Both the position numbers and the translations under genes were made by a program. From positions 62,001 through 126,000 of the forward strand of contig JAFVXW010000029.1 of the NCBI GenBank assembly GCA_017500935.1: a stretch of DNA of 64,000 nucleotides, read 5' to 3'. Numbering within the stretch: the first letter of the stretch is position 1; the number at the start of each line of letters is the position of its first letter. The DNA is from Lachnospiraceae bacterium (GTDB lineage: Bacteria; Bacillota; Clostridia; Lachnospirales; Lachnospiraceae). This document shows positions 8,908-19,837 of this stretch, piece by piece. The notes below the pieces were generated by a model. It was not told where the DNA came from, ran no database searches, and saw nothing but the letters and a program-made list of their open reading frames with translations.

Positions 8908-9936
8908 ATGGAACTGGATGAACGTAAAGTGAAGATTCTCAAAGCAATCATCCGCAACTATCTGGAGACCGGCGAGCCTGTGGGCAGCAGAACGATTTCC
9001 AAGTACACAGATCTGAATCTGAGTTCCGCGACTATCCGCAATGAGATGTCTGATCTGGAGGAGCTGGGTTACATTATGCAGCCCCATACTTCTGCAGGCC
9101 GCATTCCTTCCGACAAGGGTTACCGCTTTTATGTGGACACCATGCTGGAGGAGAAGGAGCGCGAGGTTGAGGAGTTAAAGGACCTTCTGGTGGAGAAGGA
9201 TGAGAAGATGGACACTCTGCTTAAGCGCGTGGCCAGAGTTCTTGCCAACAATACCAACTATGCGGCGATGGTGACAGCACCGCACACCCACAGCAACAAG
9301 CTTAAGTTTATCCAGCTTTCCCGCGTGGATGCACATCAGATCCTGGCTGTTATCGTGGTGGAAGGCAATGTGATCAAGAACACGATCCTTCCGGTGGAAG
9401 AAGCGCTGGACGATGAGACCATGTTAAAGCTCAACATCCTGCTTAACACCCATTTGAACGGTCTTTGTATCGAAGAGATCAATCTGGGCATGATCGCAGC
9501 GTTAAAGAGTCAGGCCGGTATCCACAGTGCCATTGTCAGCGAAGTGATCGATGCGGTGGCAGAGGCGATCAAGTCGGATGAAGATCTTAAGATCTACACC
9601 AGCGGCACCAACAATATCTTCCGCTATCCGGAGCTGACAGACAACAGGCAGCGCGCCAGCGAGCTGATCAGCACTTTCGAAGAAAAGCAGGTGCTGCACG
9701 AGCTTGTACAGGATACCCTGACAGATGAGAACAATACCGGCATTCAGGTTTACATCGGTGAGGAAGCACCGGTACAGTCCATGAGAGACTGCAGTATCGT
9801 GACAGCGACCTATGAACTGGGCGACGGTATGAAGGGAACGATCGGTATCATCGGTCCCAAGCGTATGGACTATGACAAGGTCATCGGCACCTTAAAGACG
9901 CTGATGAATGAATTTGATACAAGATATAAGAAGTAG
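8908..9936 (+). CDS. hrcA: Heat-inducible transcription repressor HrcA
   Basis: The 342-residue repressor is first gene of the class I heat-shock operon. It has an N-terminal winged helix with the family blocks T-G-E-P-V-G-S-R-T, S-S-A-T-I-R-N-E-M-S-D-L-E-E-L-G-Y and P-H-T-S-A-G-R-I-P-S-D-K-G-Y-R, then the GAF-like dimerisation/inserted domain. It should bind the CIRCE site 23 bp upstream of its own gene. RBS AAAGGAGG precedes ATG. Order hrcA-grpE-dnaK-dnaJ is the standard Bacillota arrangement; groESL is not in the window. Confidence 0.97.
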   Translation: MELDERKVKILKAIIRNYLETGEPVGSRTISKYTDLNLSSATIRNEMSDLEELGYIMQPHTSAGRIPSDKGYRFYVDTMLEEKEREVEELKDLLVEKDEKMDTLLKRVARVLANNTNYAAMVTAPHTHSNKLKFIQLSRVDAHQILAVIVVEGNVIKNTILPVEEALDDETMLKLNILLNTHLNGLCIEEINLGMIAALKSQAGIHSAIVSEVIDAVAEAIKSDEDLKIYTSGTNNIFRYPELTDNRQRASELISTFEEKQVLHELVQDTLTDENNTGIQVYIGEEAPVQSMRDCSIVTATYELGDGMKGTIGIIGPKRMDYDKVIGTLKTLMNEFDTRYKK

Positions 9937-9989
9937 AACGCGGAGGCTTATGGCTGCAGCGGCCGTGTTTGGAAGAAAGGATGACAGTT

Positions 9990-10661
9990 GTGGCAGAAGA
10001 AAAGATGGTTGATGAATTAAATAAGGAAACCTGCAGTGCCGAAGAACAGACCTGTGACTGCACAGAACAGGAAACCTGCGAATGTGAAGCTGAATGTGCA
10101 GAACAGACAGCAGAGCAGGCTGCAGAAGAGGCAGAGCAGACTGAAGAAAGCTGCGCTGAGGAAAACAGCGAAGCAGAAGGCGGCAAAAAGGGATTTTTCG
10201 GCAAGAAAAAAGATAAAAAGGAAGAGGCTTACAAGGCACAGATCGCGGAACTCAATGACAGAGTGATGCGCCAGATGGCTGAGTTTGAGAACTTCCGCAA
10301 GCGCACCGAGAAAGAAAAGTCCGCGATGTTTGAAACCGGCGCCAAGAGCGTGATCGAGAAGATCCTTCCGGTTGTGGACAATTTTGAAAGAGGACTGGCA
10401 ACCGCTCCCGAAGACAGCAAGGATGATCCGGTTTATGACGGCATGACCAAGATCTACAAGCAGCTGATGACTGAACTGGAAAACCTTGGCGTAACCCCTA
10501 TCCAGGCAGTGGGAGAAGAATTTGACCCGAATCTGCACAATGCAGTGATGCAGGTGGAGAACGATGAGCTGGAATCCGGCACTGTTGCACAGGAACTGCT
10601 CAAGGGTTATAAATACCGCGACACCGTTGTAAGATACAGCATGGTAGCAGTGGTAAGCTAA
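9990..10661 (+). CDS. grpE: Nucleotide exchange factor GrpE
   Basis: GrpE releases ADP from DnaK. The first 65-75 residues are an unusually Cys/Glu-rich disordered tail (repeats of C-x-x-E-E-x-x and C-E), followed by the long helix and the GrpE core, with F-E-N-F-R-K-R-T, V-D-N-F-E-R-G-L and G-E-x-F-D-P-x-x-H-N-A-V. I chose the GTG at 9990 because GAAAGG lies 9 nt upstream; the same frame also opens at ATG 9981 and TTG 9969 with worse spacing. The gene lies 53 bp behind hrcA and 56 bp before dnaK. Confidence 0.93.
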   Translation: MAEEKMVDELNKETCSAEEQTCDCTEQETCECEAECAEQTAEQAAEEAEQTEESCAEENSEAEGGKKGFFGKKKDKKEEAYKAQIAELNDRVMRQMAEFENFRKRTEKEKSAMFETGAKSVIEKILPVVDNFERGLATAPEDSKDDPVYDGMTKIYKQLMTELENLGVTPIQAVGEEFDPNLHNAVMQVENDELESGTVAQELLKGYKYRDTVVRYSMVAVVS

Positions 10662-10675
10662 ACAGTATCATATAA

Positions 10676-12574
<1,899 letters not shown>

Positions 12575-12588
12575 GAAAGTACAAAACA

Positions 12589-12629
12589 TAAAGCGGGGGG
12601 CCAAGAGATTGGCCCCTAGCCGTGCTTTA
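12589..12629 (+). other. Hairpin in the dnaK-dnaJ intergenic region
   Basis: A stable hairpin sits directly before the dnaJ Shine-Dalgarno sequence: inner stem GGGGCCAA / TTGGCCCC (12597-12604 with 12609-12616) closed by a GAGA tetraloop, plus an outer stem TAAAGC / GCTTTA. No T run follows, so it is more likely an mRNA processing, stability or translation-tuning element than a terminator. Confidence 0.6.
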
Positions 12630-12644
12630 GTTGGAGGATAGAAA

Positions 12645-13832
12645 ATGGCAGAACAGAAAAGAGATTATTACGAGGTCCTTGGTGTCTCAAAGGATGCCGA
12701 TGACGCTGCCTTGAAAAAAGCATACAGAGCGATTGCCAAGAAATATCACCCCGATGTAAACCCCGGCAATGAAGAAGCGGAAAAGAAATTTAAGGAAGCG
12801 TCCGAAGCATATGCGATCTTAAGTGATCCCGAGAAAAGACGTCAGTATGATCAGTTTGGTCACGCAGCCTTTGACGGCGGCGCAGGCGGCGGCAGCGGCT
12901 TTGGCGGATTTGATTTCAGCGGTGCTGATTTCGGCGATATTTTCGGTGATATCTTCGGCGATATTTTCGGCGGCGGCAGAAGCCGTCAGAGTGCGAGAAG
13001 CGGCCCCATGAAGGGAGCAAATCTGCGTACCAGCATGCGGATCACCTTTGAGGAAGCTGTTTTTGGTACGGAAAAAGAGATCGAACTGACTGTAAAAGAA
13101 GAATGTAAGACCTGTCACGGCACCGGAGCAAAGCCCGGTACTTCTCCCGAAACCTGCTCCAAGTGCGGCGGTAAGGGTCAGGTTGTATTCACCCAGCAGT
13201 CCTTCTTCGGAACGGTCCGCAATGTGCAGACCTGTCCGGACTGTAACGGTTCCGGTAAGGTGATCAAGGAAAAATGTACAGACTGCCGCGGTACCGGTTA
13301 TGTACCGATCAAGAAGCGCTTTGCAGTGACCATTCCCGCAGGTATTGACAACGGCCAGTGCAAACGTCTGGCAGGACAGGGCGAACCCGGCATAAACGGC
13401 GGCCCCAGAGGCGATGTGCTTGTGGAAGTGATCGTGGGCAGACATCCTGTCTTTGAACGTCAGGATATCAATATTTATTCCACCGTACCGATTTCCTTTG
13501 CAGTGGCTGCACTGGGCGGTGATGTGATCATTGATACCGTGGACGGCAAGGTGATCTACGAAGTGAAAGCCGGTACCCAGACCGATACCAGAGTCCGCTT
13601 AAAAGGAAAAGGTGTACCTTCCCTTCGCAATGCAGATCTGCGCGGTGATCATTATGTCACACTGGTGATCCAGACACCTGATAAGCTTTCTGCAGAGGCT
13701 AAGGAACTGCTCCGCAAGTTTGACGAGGCATCAGGAGACAGCCTTCATGCCGCAGAACGTGTCAAGGACGGGGGAGAAGAACCCAAAGAAAAAGATAAAA
13801 AGTGGAAGTTCAGAGACATTTTTGATAAATAA
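12645..13832 (+). CDS. dnaJ: Chaperone protein DnaJ (Hsp40)
   Basis: The 395-residue co-chaperone stimulates DnaK ATPase activity and delivers substrates. The J domain has H-P-D in K-K-Y-H-P-D-V-N, followed by a Gly/Phe region with repeated G-D-I-F, then four zinc-binding repeats ([32 protein letters not shown]) and the C-terminal peptide-binding domains. It is a complete type I DnaJ. RBS TTGGAGGA precedes ATG; a terminator follows. Confidence 0.98.
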   Translation: MAEQKRDYYEVLGVSKDADDAALKKAYRAIAKKYHPDVNPGNEEAEKKFKEASEAYAILSDPEKRRQYDQFGHAAFDGGAGGGSGFGGFDFSGADFGDIFGDIFGDIFGGGRSRQSARSGPMKGANLRTSMRITFEEAVFGTEKEIELTVKEECKTCHGTGAKPGTSPETCSKCGGKGQVVFTQQSFFGTVRNVQTCPDCNGSGKVIKEKCTDCRGTGYVPIKKRFAVTIPAGIDNGQCKRLAGQGEPGINGGPRGDVLVEVIVGRHPVFERQDINIYSTVPISFAVAALGGDVIIDTVDGKVIYEVKAGTQTDTRVRLKGKGVPSLRNADLRGDHYVTLVIQTPDKLSAEAKELLRKFDEASGDSLHAAERVKDGGEEPKEKDKKWKFRDIFDK

Positions 13833-13843
13833 GAGAATGCACA

Positions 13844-13885
13844 AAAGCCTGCCGGTGTTTTTTTACAGACCGACAGGCTTTTTGA
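13844..13885 (+). terminator. Terminator of the dnaK operon
   Basis: AAGCCTG-C-CGGT pairs with ACCG-A-CAGGCTT around a T-rich loop and ends in a T run shortly after dnaJ. Confidence 0.8.
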
Positions 13886-13939
13886 ACCCGTTTATGCGCT
13901 TGCGTATATTTTTTAAAATCGCTGCAGCAGGAAGAATGT

Positions 13940-14932
13940 ATGAATCGTGAAAAATGGATAAAAGGATTTAAGTTTGCGCTGGCATCTGTTATTGCCATCG
14001 CGCTGGCAGAGTTATTTCAGTTAAAATACGCCACCACAGCAGGCATTATCACAATTTTAAGTATTCAGAATACAAAGCTGGAAACCTTCCGGGTTGCCGG
14101 TCACAGGGCAGCTGCATTTGTGTGTGCGCTGATCGTGGCCGCCGTCAGTTTCGGACTGTTTGGTTTTACCATTCCGGCCTTTGCGGTTTATCTGTTTGTG
14201 TTTGCGCGCATCTGCCTGTTTTTGGACTGGCCCGAAGCCATCAGCATGTGTTCCGTGCTGGTATCCCACTTTCTGACAGAAAAGAGCATGGCACCGGCAG
14301 CGCTTTTGAATGAAACACTGCTGTTTATCATCGGTGCGGGACTGGGGATTCTGGCTAATCTCCATCTGCATCATAAAACAGATGAGTTTGACAGGCTGGC
14401 AGAGAAGGCGGATGAAGGGATGTGCGCAGCACTGGAAGCGGTGGCGCGTCAGCTGACGGCGGCATCGGGAAGCAAGGAAGCGGCAGAGGGGCAAAAAGCG
14501 GCGGAAGAAATGTTTGAGAATCTGGAAATTTCCTTAAAAGCGCTGCAGGAATGTGCGCACCGCAACTGGAACAATACCCTGTTTGCCAGATCGGCTTACG
14601 AGACCGGGTATTCCGATATGCGAAGCAGTCAGGCAAAGGTGCTGAAGCGTATTTTGACCAGCGCCGGTATGCTGGAAGTGATTCCGGCACAGGCGGCTGT
14701 CGTGGCGCAGCTTCTGATGCAGATCCGCCAGGAATATCACAGAAACAACACCACGGAGGCACTGTTGGAGTCTTTGAAGGAAGTATATGAAAATATGCGT
14801 AAGGAACCTCTGCCCATGTCGCGGCAGGAGTTTGAAGCCCGTGCCGTTTTGTTTTATGTCTTAAAGCAGGTGGAGGAGTTTTTACAGTTAAAACACAGAT
14901 TTGCAATGGAACACGCTGCCGGCGGACAGTGA
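13940..14932 (+). CDS. Aromatic acid exporter family protein (ArAE_1/YgaE-like)
   Basis: The 330-residue protein has about four to six membrane segments in residues 10-145 and a soluble helical C-terminal half, the layout of the ArAE_1 (DUF939) family with its cytoplasmic domain. The block T-T-A-G-I-I-T-I-L-S-I-Q-N-T-K is typical of the first membrane pair. Members are related to FUSC/aromatic-acid exporters; the substrate of the Gram-positive members is unknown. A weak RBS (GCAGGAAGAA) precedes ATG. It is isolated between two terminators, so it is probably a single-gene unit. Confidence 0.75.
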   Translation: MNREKWIKGFKFALASVIAIALAELFQLKYATTAGIITILSIQNTKLETFRVAGHRAAAFVCALIVAAVSFGLFGFTIPAFAVYLFVFARICLFLDWPEAISMCSVLVSHFLTEKSMAPAALLNETLLFIIGAGLGILANLHLHHKTDEFDRLAEKADEGMCAALEAVARQLTAASGSKEAAEGQKAAEEMFENLEISLKALQECAHRNWNNTLFARSAYETGYSDMRSSQAKVLKRILTSAGMLEVIPAQAAVVAQLLMQIRQEYHRNNTTEALLESLKEVYENMRKEPLPMSRQEFEARAVLFYVLKQVEEFLQLKHRFAMEHAAGGQ

Positions 14933-14962
14933 TTTGCAGGGGCACATTGCGGAACTATTTTT

Positions 14963-14993
14963 CGCCAGTCTCTTGCTGAGACTGGCGTTTTGT
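14963..14993 (+). terminator. Terminator after the exporter gene
   Basis: A perfect 10-bp stem CGCCAGTCTC / GAGACTGGCG with a 5-nt loop is followed by TTTTGTGTT. Confidence 0.85.
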
Positions 14994-15080
14994 GTTACAC
15001 TCATAAAATGAAAAAATGGCGTATTGTGCGCAAAAAACTGACCGGCAGGGCAGAGAGACGGCGCAGATAAGGAGCAGACT

Positions 15081-16067
15081 ATGAAGTGGAAGAAATTTAA
15101 AATAAAAACCATCACCGAAGCAGAGGATATCATCATCAGTACTTTATATGATATCGGTCTGGAAGGCGCGCAGATCGAAGATAAGATCCCGCTGACCGCG
15201 CTGGAGAAAGAGCAGATGTTTGTGGACATTCTGCCGGACGGTCCCGAAGATGACGGAATTGCGTACTTAAGCTTTTTTGTGGAAGAAGAGGAAGACGGAA
15301 GCTTAAAGTTAAACGAAGAGCCTGTGACCGAGGAAGAGATCGTATCCCGCGTAGAGCAGGAGCTGGAAGATCTGCGTTTCTTCTGTGAGATCGGTGAAGG
15401 CAGCATTGCGGTGGATGAGACCGAAGATATTGACTGGATCAATAACTGGAAGCAGTATTTCCATCAGTTTTACATTGACGACATTCTGGTGATCCCTTCC
15501 TGGGAGCAGGTAAAGCCCGAAGACGAAGGCAAGATGATCCTGCACATCGATCCCGGCACAGCCTTTGGTACCGGTATGCATGAGACAACCCAGCTTTGCA
15601 TCAGACAGCTGAAAAAATATATCACTCCCGAAACTGAGCTTCTGGATGTAGGTACCGGCAGCGGTATTCTGGCAATCCTTTCTCTGATGCACGGCGCAAA
15701 GCACTGTGTGGGCACCGATCTGGACCCCTGTGCGGTTCCCGCAGTTGCCGACAATATGGAAAACAACGGCATTGCACCCGAACAGTTTGAGATGATGATC
15801 GGCAATATCATCACTGAAAAAGAGATTCAGGACAGAGTCGGCTATGAAAAATATGATATCGTAGTAGCCAACATTCTGGCAGATGTGCTGGTTCCCCTGA
15901 CACCCGTGATCGTAAACCAGATGAAAAAGGGCGGTATTTACATCACCTCCGGCATCATCGATATGAAGGAAGAAACGGTTGTCAATGCAGTGAAGGCGGC
16001 AGGTCTTGAAGTGGTGGAAGTAACCTATCAGGGCGAATGGGTCAGTGTAACCGCACGCAAAAACTAA
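15081..16067 (+). CDS. prmA: Ribosomal protein L11 methyltransferase
   Basis: The 328-residue SAM-dependent enzyme trimethylates ribosomal protein L11. The N-terminal substrate-recognition domain (about 1-110) leads into a Rossmann methyltransferase domain with H-I-D-P-G-T-A-F-G-T-G-M-H-E-T-T, L-D-V-G-T-G-S-G-I-L-A-I (motif I) and V-V-A-N-I-L-A-D (motif IV). The Gram-positive form is slightly longer than E. coli PrmA, as here. RBS ATAAGGAGC precedes ATG. It heads a run of modification genes (prmA-rsmE-cysteine desulfurase-thiI). Confidence 0.95.
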   Translation: MKWKKFKIKTITEAEDIIISTLYDIGLEGAQIEDKIPLTALEKEQMFVDILPDGPEDDGIAYLSFFVEEEEDGSLKLNEEPVTEEEIVSRVEQELEDLRFFCEIGEGSIAVDETEDIDWINNWKQYFHQFYIDDILVIPSWEQVKPEDEGKMILHIDPGTAFGTGMHETTQLCIRQLKKYITPETELLDVGTGSGILAILSLMHGAKHCVGTDLDPCAVPAVADNMENNGIAPEQFEMMIGNIITEKEIQDRVGYEKYDIVVANILADVLVPLTPVIVNQMKKGGIYITSGIIDMKEETVVNAVKAAGLEVVEVTYQGEWVSVTARKN

Positions 16068-16149
16068 GAAGTAAAGATTTCTGACAAGCAGAACTGCGCG
16101 TTTTAGGCGCAGTTGACACAGAGCAGTCTGTGCCGGAGAGGAAAAGCAG

Positions 16150-16893
16150 ATGTATCAGTTTTTTGTGGAACCGTCCCAGATACAGGGAAACCGTATCGTC
16201 ATCGAAGGCGGTGATGTCAATCATATCAAAAATGTGCTGCGCATGAAGCCCGGCGAGGAGATCGCGGTGTCAAACGGCGTTGACGGCAGGGAATACCGCT
16301 GCGGAATTCTGGAATTTACGGCAGATGAGGTGATCTGTGAGCTGCGCTTTGTCAAGGAAGACGGACTGGAGCTTCCTGCTAAGGTGACTTTGTTCCAGGG
16401 ACTTCCCAAAGCAGACAAGATGGAGATGATCATCCAGAAGATGGTGGAGCTGGGCGTATACCGTATTGTGCCGGTGGCGACCAAGCGCGCCGTTGTCAAG
16501 CTGGATGACAAAAAGGCAAAATCCAAAGTGGAGCGCTGGCAGGGCATCGCGGAAGCGGCTGCCAAACAGAGCAAACGCCGTATCGTGCCGCAGATCGGCG
16601 AAGTCTGCACGTTCAAACAGGCGCTGGCGGCGGCATCACAGATGGAGGTGCGCCTGATCCCCTATGAACTGGCGGAAGGAATGGCAAAGACAAGAACTTT
16701 GATCGAAGGCGTAAAGCCCGGTCAGGAAGTGGCCGTTTTTATCGGTCCTGAAGGCGGTTTTGACGAGGCAGAGATCGCGGCAGCCATGGAGGCAGGCTGT
16801 GAGCCCATTACATTGGGCAGGCGTATTTTACGTACGGAGACAGCGGGGCTTACCGTTATGGCGTGGCTGATGTATCAGCTGGAAGAAGAGTGA
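16150..16893 (+). CDS. rsmE: 16S rRNA (uracil1498-N3)-methyltransferase
   Basis: The 247-residue SPOUT-class enzyme methylates U1498 of 16S rRNA. It has an N-terminal PUA-like domain (H-I-K-N-V-L-R near residue 25) and the C-terminal knot with K-x-x-R-M/I-E-M-I-I-Q-K-x-x-E-L-G, I-G-P-E-G-G-F and L-G-R-R-I-L-R-T-E-T-A, all diagnostic of RsmE. RBS GGAGAGGAAA precedes ATG. It lies 82 bp behind prmA, the usual neighbour in Bacillota. Confidence 0.95.
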   Translation: MYQFFVEPSQIQGNRIVIEGGDVNHIKNVLRMKPGEEIAVSNGVDGREYRCGILEFTADEVICELRFVKEDGLELPAKVTLFQGLPKADKMEMIIQKMVELGVYRIVPVATKRAVVKLDDKKAKSKVERWQGIAEAAAKQSKRRIVPQIGEVCTFKQALAAASQMEVRLIPYELAEGMAKTRTLIEGVKPGQEVAVFIGPEGGFDEAEIAAAMEAGCEPITLGRRILRTETAGLTVMAWLMYQLEEE

Positions 16894-16995
16894 CTTTTCT
16901 GAACGCAGTATCATATGATAAAACAGGAGATTGTCTGCTGTATGCAGCGGCAGACGGTCTGTCCTGATCACGAAATAGAAAAAGCAGGTGAAACT

Positions 16996-18156
16996 ATGGA
17001 ATGCTATTTGGACAATTCTGCGACCACACGGTGTTTTGACAGTGCGGCAATGCTGATGGCCAAGATCATGTGCGAAGATTACGGCAACCCGTCCAGTATG
17101 CATAAAAAGGGCATGCAGGCGGAGCAGTATCTTCGTTATGCCAGAGATGTGATCGCAAAGAATCTGAAGGTAAGTGAAAAAGAAATCTTTTTTACCTCCG
17201 GAGGAACAGAATCGGATAATCTGGCGCTGCGCGGTGCCGCATATGCCAACTGCCGTATGGGACGGCATCTGATCACGACAATGATCGAGCACCCGGCCAT
17301 TTTACAGACGATGCAGTATCTGGAAAGCCAGGATTTTGAAGTGACTTATCTGCCGGTGGATGAAAACGGCTGTATCCGGTTGAGTGATCTGGAACAGGCG
17401 ATCCGCCCGGATACGATTCTGGTTTCCATCATGCATGTAAACAATGAGATCGGCTCCCTGCAGCCTGTGGCACAGGCCGGAGCACTGATCAAAAAGAAAA
17501 ATCCCAGAACACTGTTTCATGTGGATGCGGTGCAGGGATACGGCAAATTCCGCATTTATCCCAAAAAGATGAATATTGATATGCTTTCTGTCAGTGCCCA
17601 CAAGATTCACGGCCCCAAGGGCGTGGGATTTTTATATGTGGGTGACAAGGTAAAGATCCGTCCGATCATTTTTGGCGGCGGACAGCAGCGCGGACTTCGT
17701 TCCGGCACGGAAAATGTACCCGCGATCGCCGGTATGGCAAAGGCGGTGGAGGAGATTTATAAGAATCTGGAATCCGAGATCGCCAATATGTACGCACTCA
17801 GAGAATACTTTACGGATGGCTTAAAGCAGATACCGGGCGTGCGGATCAACGGGCTTTGCGGCAAGGACAGTGCGCCTCATGTGGTAAGTGCCTCTTTTGA
17901 AAATGTGCGCAGCGAAGTGCTTTTGCATGCACTGGAAGAAAAGGGGATTTATGTGTCTGCGGGAAGTGCCTGTGCATCCAATCATCCGGATACGGCAGGT
18001 TCTGCGACACTGCGTGCCATCGGGCTGCCCAAGGAACTTCTGGATTCCACGATCCGTTTCAGTTTTTCTGTTTTTACCACCAGACAGGAGCTGGAATATA
18101 CACTGCAGGCATTAAATGAGATCATTCCGATGCTGCGCAGATTTGTGAGAAAATAA
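16996..18156 (+). CDS. Cysteine desulfurase (NifS/IscS family)
   Basis: The 386-residue PLP enzyme takes sulfur from cysteine and holds it as persulfide. Lys203 in S-A-H-K-I-H-G binds PLP and Cys326 in S-A-G-S-A-C-A-S-N-H is the persulfide-forming residue. Y-L-D-N-S-A-T-T-R opens the protein. I prefer ATG 16996, preceded by AGGTG, over the upstream ATG at 16915, because homology begins there. Next to thiI, its likely job is to donate sulfur for 4-thiouridine in tRNA, as with Bacillus NifZ-ThiI; a general Fe-S role is also possible. Confidence 0.93.
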   Translation: MECYLDNSATTRCFDSAAMLMAKIMCEDYGNPSSMHKKGMQAEQYLRYARDVIAKNLKVSEKEIFFTSGGTESDNLALRGAAYANCRMGRHLITTMIEHPAILQTMQYLESQDFEVTYLPVDENGCIRLSDLEQAIRPDTILVSIMHVNNEIGSLQPVAQAGALIKKKNPRTLFHVDAVQGYGKFRIYPKKMNIDMLSVSAHKIHGPKGVGFLYVGDKVKIRPIIFGGGQQRGLRSGTENVPAIAGMAKAVEEIYKNLESEIANMYALREYFTDGLKQIPGVRINGLCGKDSAPHVVSASFENVRSEVLLHALEEKGIYVSAGSACASNHPDTAGSATLRAIGLPKELLDSTIRFSFSVFTTRQELEYTLQALNEIIPMLRRFVRK

Positions 18157-18177
18157 ATAACTGCCAATGAAACAATG

Positions 18178-18235
18178 CACGGCCGCACAAAACAGATGCG
18201 GAATCCTTCCGTTTTGGGGATGCGGCTGTGTTTTT
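18178..18235 (+). terminator. Terminator-like hairpin between the cysteine desulfurase gene and thiI
   Basis: CACGGCCGCA (18178-18187) pairs fully, with one G-U, with TGCGGCTGTG (18221-18230) and is followed by TTTTT. The loop contains a further CGGAA/TTCCG hairpin. It ends only about 20 nt before the thiI start codon, so it is either a terminator with read-through or an attenuator controlling thiI. Confidence 0.6.
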
Positions 18236-18255
18236 ACAGGAAAAAGGATAATACT

Positions 18256-19443
18256 ATGTTTAAAGCTTTTTTGATCAAATACGCTGAGATCGGCGTAAAG
18301 GGAAAAAACCGTCACCTGTTTGAAGAAGCGCTGGCACAGCAGATCAAGTATGCATTAAAGCGCTGCGAAGGTGAATTTGAGGTGCGCCGCACCAGAGGCA
18401 GAATCTATATTGATGTTCTGTCCGATTACTATGATTATGATGAAACGATCGAAAATCTGCAGACTGTCTGCGGTATTTCTGCTATCTGCCCCATGGTGCA
18501 GGTGGAAGACGAAGGCTTTGACAAGCTGTGCGAAGATGTGGTCGCATATATGGACGAAACCTATGAGGACAAGCAGTTTACCTTTAAGGTGGATACCCGC
18601 CGTGCGCGCAAAAACTATCCCATGGAATCCATGGAGATCAATGCAAGCGTGGGTGAAAAGATTCTGGATGCGTTCCCGGAGATCCGCGTGGATGTGCACA
18701 AGCCCGATGTAATGCTGCATATCGAGATCAGAGAACACATTTATATTTATTCCATCGAGATCGCAGGACCCGGCGGTATGCCCGTGGGCACCAACGGCAA
18801 GGCAATGCTGCTTTTGTCCGGCGGTATCGATTCCCCCGTTGCAGGTTATATGATCACCAAGCGCGGCGTGAAGCTGGATGCCGTATATTTCCATGCGCCC
18901 CCGTACACCAGCGAGAGAGCAAAACAGAAGGTTGTGGATCTGGCAAAACTGGTTGCCCGCTACAGCGGTCCCATCTATCTGCATGTGATCAACTTTACCG
19001 ATATCCAGCTGGCAATTTACGAAAAATGTCCTCATGAGGAGCTGACCATCATCATGAGACGTTATATGATGAAGATCGCAGAAGAGATCGCAGTGAAAAA
19101 TGAATGCCTGGGCCTTATTACCGGCGAAAGCATCGGTCAGGTGGCAAGCCAGACCATGCATTCCCTGGCAGTTACCAACGAAGTGTGCACACTGCCCGTA
19201 TTCAGACCCTGCATCGGTATGGACAAGCAGGAAATCGTGGATATTTCCCATAAGATCGGAACTTATGAGACTTCCATTCTTCCTTTTGAAGACTGCTGCA
19301 CAATTTTCGTGGCAAAACATCCTGTCACAAGACCGAATCTGAATATCATTAAGCGTCATGAGGAAAATCTGACAGGCATCATCGAGCCTCTTATGGAGAA
19401 GGCGCTGGAAACCGATGAACTGATCATTGTATCAGCAGAGTAA
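18256..19443 (+). CDS. thiI: tRNA 4-thiouridine synthase ThiI
   Basis: The 395-residue protein activates U8 of tRNA by adenylation for sulfur insertion. It has an N-terminal ferredoxin-like/THUMP region and a PP-loop ATPase domain with L-L-S-G-G-I-D-S-P-V-A-G. The E. coli rhodanese extension is absent, as in Bacillus, where the neighbouring desulfurase hands sulfur directly to ThiI. I chose ATG 18256 (AAAAAGGA upstream and start of homology, M-F-K-A-F-L-I-K-Y-A-E) over 18175. Confidence 0.95.
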   Translation: MFKAFLIKYAEIGVKGKNRHLFEEALAQQIKYALKRCEGEFEVRRTRGRIYIDVLSDYYDYDETIENLQTVCGISAICPMVQVEDEGFDKLCEDVVAYMDETYEDKQFTFKVDTRRARKNYPMESMEINASVGEKILDAFPEIRVDVHKPDVMLHIEIREHIYIYSIEIAGPGGMPVGTNGKAMLLLSGGIDSPVAGYMITKRGVKLDAVYFHAPPYTSERAKQKVVDLAKLVARYSGPIYLHVINFTDIQLAIYEKCPHEELTIIMRRYMMKIAEEIAVKNECLGLITGESIGQVASQTMHSLAVTNEVCTLPVFRPCIGMDKQEIVDISHKIGTYETSILPFEDCCTIFVAKHPVTRPNLNIIKRHEENLTGIIEPLMEKALETDELIIVSAE

Positions 19444-19473
19444 AAGCATAAAAATAGTGTGCGCGAGTGCGCA

Positions 19474-19504
19474 TAAAAAAACTCCGCGCTGTATGCGCGG
19501 AGTT
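19474..19504 (-). terminator. Terminator of the HPr-like gene
   Basis: A 9-bp stem AACTCCGCG / CGCGGAGTT is followed on the minus strand by seven T's. It may also help to stop thiI transcription, but the plus-side T run is poor. Confidence 0.8.
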
Positions 19505-19518
19505 GTATTCCGGAACTG

Positions 19519-19749
19519 TCATACCATGTATGCTTTTAACACGTCCATAATCACGTCAATGTTATCTTCCGCATGGATGTTTAAATCGATGGGCTTGGAA
19601 AGGTCAAGACTGAAGATTCCCATGATAGACTTGGCATCGATTACGTATCTGCCGGATACAAGATCAAAATCATAATCAAATTTGGTGATATCGTTCACGA
19701 AAGATTTAACCTTCTCGATAGAGTTTAAGGAAATCTGTACGGTTTTCAT
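19519..19749 (-). CDS. HPr-like protein lacking the phosphorylatable histidine
   Basis: The 76-residue product matches the PTS HPr fold in its second half: D-A-K-S-I-M-G-I-F-S-L corresponds to the Ser46 region of HPr (L-K-S-I-M-G-V-M-S-L). The region of the His15 signature (H-A-R-P-A) instead reads N-S-I-E-K-V-K, so no phosphate can be accepted from enzyme I. Ser in K-S-I-M-G is kept. The only histidine lies near the C-terminus. RBS AAGGAGG precedes ATG. Such HPr-like proteins are widespread in Lachnospiraceae; a role as a regulator or binding partner is inference. Confidence 0.8.
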   Translation of the reverse strand: MKTVQISLNSIEKVKSFVNDITKFDYDFDLVSGRYVIDAKSIMGIFSLDLSKPIDLNIHAEDNIDVIMDVLKAYMV

Positions 19750-19837
19750 GGTTTTTACCTCCTTATGGTTTGATATGCCTTCTGGGCATATATTAGCAAA
19801 AAAATGGTAAGGAAGTCAATTATCAAAGGTAACAAAA

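Noticed and set aside
15008-15070. 20-codon basic frame just before prmA (M-K-K-W-R-I-V-R-K-K)
   Set aside because: It looks like a possible leader peptide, but it has no RBS and no attenuator structure follows it.
18355-19359. 334-codon antisense frame within thiI
   Set aside because: Shadow of thiI; no RBS and no domain.
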